Positions 12,893-15,580 of a stretch of DNA of 15,580 nucleotides are shown piece by piece (the stretch's first letter is position 1; every line of letters begins with the position of its first letter). The translations under genes and the position numbers were made by a program. This DNA is from Dysgonamonadaceae bacterium. GTDB lineage: Bacteria; Bacteroidota; Bacteroidia; Bacteroidales; Azobacteroidaceae. The notes beneath the pieces are model-generated. The model did no database searches, was not told the origin of the DNA, and saw only the letters and a list, made by a program, of their open reading frames with translations. The stretch covers positions 1-15,580 of the forward strand of contig JAITTA010000092.1 of the NCBI GenBank assembly GCA_031287395.1, in the 5' to 3' direction.

Positions 12893-15580
12893 TTACCAAT
12901 TAGAAGTTGCTTTTTTATATTCATCTTCATTGTTATATATCTGAAGACTAGCATTATTGTTCTTGTCTCTAGATACAGTCATATAGTAAGTTGTCGAAGT
13001 TGTAGATTTCTTATCAGGTATTTTAATTCCTGCAATTGTTTTATGACTCTCTACCTTTGTGGTAGTTTTGGTATAGCTAAATCCATAACTCGTTTTATCC
13101 GCATTATTTCCAAGCGTTGTAAAATCAGATATTTTATCGCTACCACTAAACTGATGGAAGTTCCCTTGTATTGATCCATATTTTTCTCTTAATGGAGATA
13201 AAGAATATGAACTTCTTAAATAATTTCCAAAACTTACAGCACGAGGCTCTGCAATATCTTTGCTATATCCAGCATTAGCAGAATTAAATACATTATTGCT
13301 ATGGTCAAAGGCATGAAACGTTTCATGTCCCATCGCAACCATCGAATTTAGAGCACCACCATCGTATGGAATTTCATTATACCAAGGGTCGCCAACATAA
13401 TTAATATCTAAACTGCTTGGGTCATATGAGCTACTTGTTGACCAAAACGTTGAATTTAATGTATATGTTTCATCTCTCCCTATTAGGTGGTTCATAACTT
13501 GACTCCCTAAACTTGTAGCTGCAATCTTAGCTACATTCTCCATTGCTCCTGCGTAATTATTAGCTATCTTAATTTTTCTGCCATCTGGATCTACGTACTT
13601 CACAGGGTTATTAAGACAATACGCATACGGACTCACCGAGTAATACTTCTCGGCCATAGGGTCCATCGTTGTAAATCTACCGATTGCCGGATCATACATC
13701 CTGGTGCCATAATCGTATAAATTCAATCCGTACATTTTGTCCAGTTCTTTGCCGTTATATTTATATCGACTTACATCAACAGGAGCATATAACATTAGTT
13801 CTGCGAACGACATCCCATAAGGATAATAATTATTCGTTTCAGATACCTGATCATATTGACTGTTTACAGCCACCCGGTTATTTCCCAAATGATCCCGGAG
13901 ATAATAGTATAAATCTCCGCCCACATTATAGAAACCTTCTTCCGTAATGGCTTTCGAAAGTTCTCCATTCTCATAAATTACATTTCCCCCATACACGGTT
14001 GTCGTACTACTATAAGGGGAGGTGCTGGTTTCATGAATCTCCTGACACTTTACTCCTGCCGCATCATAACAGTAATAGGTTACACTTCCGTTTATGTTGA
14101 TCCTGTTTGGCAAATTTAAGCTATTATATTGAATATTGCTAATCTTCTTGTACAAATCTTTCGTTAAATTTCCATTTGCATTATAGGTATAACCCTGTTC
14201 ATTGCCCGTTTTCTTCTTGAACTCCATCAAGTCGTTACTTAACTGGTTGTTTATACTTTCATCCACATTGATTAACCGGTTTCCATTGTAGTTCATCGAG
14301 AGATGGTCTATGAGTCCAAAAGTATAATTCGAACCCGTCGAAGTCCGTCCGTTCCTGGTGATTGTCAGTGGATTCCCGTGTTTATCATAGGTGAAGGTCG
14401 AAGCATAATTCCGGCTACCGCCACCTGTGTAAAGAGCCTGTGTCATCCGGTTCAGATCATCGTATGTATAATCATAGCGATGGATAACCTGGTTATTAAG
14501 AAACGGAATACTCCAGGTGACGGAAGCAATATTCCCTCCGAACAGCCCTTCGTAGGAAAGTATTTCAGAGAATCGCTGTCCGGAGAGGTGAGTGAGCCAA
14601 CCCCGGATATTGTATTGGTATGTTGTTGTTTCGACACCTCCTGTATTTTTACTTTTCAACTGTCCCAAAGGATTGTATTCGTAGGATGCCATCAAAACAG
14701 GAGACTCTTCCTCGTTTGTCGAATAGAACTTTTGCGTCATACGGCCCGCATGATCGTAATGATACTCATAGTTTTCCGGAAGCAAAAGGCCATCGTCGTC
14801 ACCTCCATAATGGCGTAAACACTTGCGGTTTAACTCCCCGTAAGGCATATTGTATTCGTAGAACTCATAGTCGCTTCCATTGGCCATATTAGACGAATAT
14901 TCTGCTGAAAGTTCTCCTCTGTAGGTATAATAATAGTTTGTAGAAATCTCTTTGACGGGAGTGGTATTATATACCTTGGATATCGTCCCTGTCAGCAAAC
15001 CTTGGGAGGAACTAAAGGACTGTCCACAGGGAGCTCCCAAAGAATTAGGACTCAAAACACCCGGAATATAATTATCGTAATAGTTCACTAGCTTCACCTC
15101 TTGTCCCGTCACGGATAAGGTAGAGGTATTCGTATACCGGTAGACCAAGCTTCCGGCATTTCCTCTAGTTTCTACTATCAACAGGTTGGCATACGTGTTC
15201 GCTAGAGAGGCCCGGTTCTGGGCGATGGTCTTTGTGCCGGAGAGAATCAGCCTTCCCAGACGGTCATATTTATGGAAAGTCCATTCGTTACTTGCCCTCT
15301 GAACCCCATCCTGGGAAAGAATTAACCGGTTGGCTTTGTCATAAACGTAGTGAATTGCCTGGGCGCCGGGTAACTTCTTCTCGATGCAGCGGTTACGGTG
15401 GTCGTATTTGTAAACATATCCGTATTTCTCGATGCCTTCCGTAAGATTCGCGGCATCTACACACAACGGAGGTAATACATAGCGTAAGTTCCCGTAATCG
15501 TCGTATACATAGTAAGTATCGTAATTCTCTCCTTCATTGAGTTGGCGCTGCAAAACGGTTCTACCCTGTTTATCGGTAAA
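12893..15580 (-). CDS. RHS/YD-repeat polymorphic toxin with C-terminal HExxH metallopeptidase-like domain, 5' end outside window
   Basis: The frame is open to the window edge; 895 residues are visible and the N-terminus is missing. Residues 1 to about 560 are YD repeats (YDDYGNLRYVLPP, YDKANRLILSQDG, YDRLGRLILSG, YDHAGRMTQKFY, YDKHGNPLTITRNG). The RHS-associated core follows: YYYLRDHLGNNRVAVNS, YKYNGKELDKMYGLNLYDYG, MYDPAIGRFTTMDPMAEKYY, ending NNPVKYVDPDGRK with DPDGRK beginning at residue 664. After the junction comes an AT-richer tip of about 225 residues. It holds GHETFHAFDH, an HExxH zinc-binding motif at 752-756, then IAEPRAVSFGNYLR with Glu778 as possible third ligand, an arrangement reminiscent of M91/NleD-like effector proteases. 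Known: RHS shells encapsulate and deliver variable toxic tips between competing cells. The tip being a protease toxin is inference from the motif. Confidence 0.9.
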   Translation of the reverse strand, partial: FTDKQGRTVLQRQLNEGENYDTYYVYDDYGNLRYVLPPLCVDAANLTEGIEKYGYVYKYDHRNRCIEKKLPGAQAIHYVYDKANRLILSQDGVQRASNEWTFHKYDRLGRLILSGTKTIAQNRASLANTYANLLIVETRGNAGSLVYRYTNTSTLSVTGQEVKLVNYYDNYIPGVLSPNSLGAPCGQSFSSSQGLLTGTISKVYNTTPVKEISTNYYYTYRGELSAEYSSNMANGSDYEFYEYNMPYGELNRKCLRHYGGDDDGLLLPENYEYHYDHAGRMTQKFYSTNEEESPVLMASYEYNPLGQLKSKNTGGVETTTYQYNIRGWLTHLSGQRFSEILSYEGLFGGNIASVTWSIPFLNNQVIHRYDYTYDDLNRMTQALYTGGGSRNYASTFTYDKHGNPLTITRNGRTSTGSNYTFGLIDHLSMNYNGNRLINVDESINNQLSNDLMEFKKKTGNEQGYTYNANGNLTKDLYKKISNIQYNSLNLPNRININGSVTYYCYDAAGVKCQEIHETSTSPYSSTTTVYGGNVIYENGELSKAITEEGFYNVGGDLYYYLRDHLGNNRVAVNSQYDQVSETNNYYPYGMSFAELMLYAPVDVSRYKYNGKELDKMYGLNLYDYGTRMYDPAIGRFTTMDPMAEKYYSVSPYAYCLNNPVKYVDPDGRKIKIANNYAGAMENVAKIAATSLGSQVMNHLIGRDETYTLNSTFWSTSSSYDPSSLDINYVGDPWYNEIPYDGGALNSMVAMGHETFHAFDHSNNVFNSANAGYSKDIAEPRAVSFGNYLRSSYSLSPLREKYGSIQGNFHQFSGSDKISDFTTLGNNADKTSYGFSYTKTTTKVESHKTIAGIKIPDKKSTTSTTYYMTVSRDKNNNASLQIYNNEDEYKKATSNW
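14531..14610 (-). repeat. Intact RHS-core partner of the 12351-12430 direct repeat
   Basis: This segment inside the RHS gene encodes IRGWLTHLSGQRFSEILSY and EGLFGGN, and is 78/80 identical to the displaced fragment. The two copies are direct repeats 2180 bases apart and bracket the RHS core end, the toxin tip and the candidate immunity gene. Confidence 0.92.

Noticed and set aside
13312..13327. A perfect 16-bp palindrome, CATGAAACGTTTCATG, exactly over the HETFH codons
   Set aside because: The codons for His-Glu-Thr-Phe-His are naturally prone to this symmetry (CAT GAA ... TTC ATG). It lies inside coding sequence with no promoter nearby, so an operator role is unlikely.
14303..14818. A 171-codon plus-strand frame antisense to the RHS gene
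   Set aside because: Repetitive YD coding sequence often leaves long antisense frames; there is no start signal or domain.
1..15580. CRISPR arrays, tRNA or rRNA genes, intact insertion sequences
   Set aside because: No spaced repeat array, cloverleaf-like sequence, rRNA segment or transposase frame was recognised. The only tandem repeats are the 8-bp and 31-bp tracts.

Overview
This window looks like a Bacteroidales (Bacteroidetes) chromosome. It carries several families largely confined to that phylum (DUF4494, DUF5686 with a CarboxypepD_reg-like plug, DUF6786, a Bacteroidetes GtaA-type glutaminase, a DUF187/GHL10 glycosyl hydrolase). It has TAnnTTTGC-type -7 promoter elements in front of several genes, and an RHS/YD-repeat protein with the Bacteroidetes-style core ending. 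Genus cannot be fixed from the sequence; I infer a gut-associated member.

Layout. Bases 1-1514, minus strand, GC-richer than the rest: the N-terminal 429 residues of a secreted GtaA-like glutaminase family protein, preceded by what looks like the decayed 3' tail of another gene. 1600-3069, plus: secreted DUF187/GHL10 glycosidase-like protein. 3071-5551, minus: large outer-membrane DUF5686 protein, convergent with the glycosidase with one base between stops. 5761-10138, plus: engB (ribosome assembly GTPase) behind an 8-bp tandem repeat leader, a DUF6786 lipoprotein with an uncertain start, a fragment that looks like the C-terminus of L-ribulokinase (araB), a DUF4494 gene coupled to a yggS-type PLP-binding protein, and a dihydroorotate-dehydrogenase-like flavoprotein. 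10190-11294, minus: mnmA (tRNA 2-thiouridylase) broken near its 5' end by a 31-bp tandem duplication. 11396-12248, minus: a short membrane-spanning HTH regulator whose signal peptide is out of frame at an 8-base homopolymer. 12249-12601: AT-rich non-coding stretch with an 80-bp displaced piece of RHS core and a possible terminator. 12602-15580, minus: a three-TM small protein directly behind an RHS/YD-repeat protein that runs off the window.

The most interesting system is the RHS locus. A YD-repeat shell ends at the conserved DPDGRK junction and switches to an AT-rich C-terminal module of about 225 residues carrying an HETFH zinc-metallopeptidase motif and a downstream Glu that could be the third ligand. 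A tiny membrane protein starts 3 bp after its stop codon, which is the position of an immunity gene. An 80-bp direct repeat of the RHS core lies beyond it, a trace of past tip exchange or of a lost neighbouring RHS copy.

A second theme is gene damage: a non-multiple-of-3 duplication in mnmA, a homopolymer frameshift in the regulator, an araB fragment, a lost start codon in the DUF6786 gene and a frameshifted tail upstream of the glutaminase. Some of these could be assembly errors, but the two mnmA repeat copies differ at two bases, which argues against a simple read or assembly artefact there.
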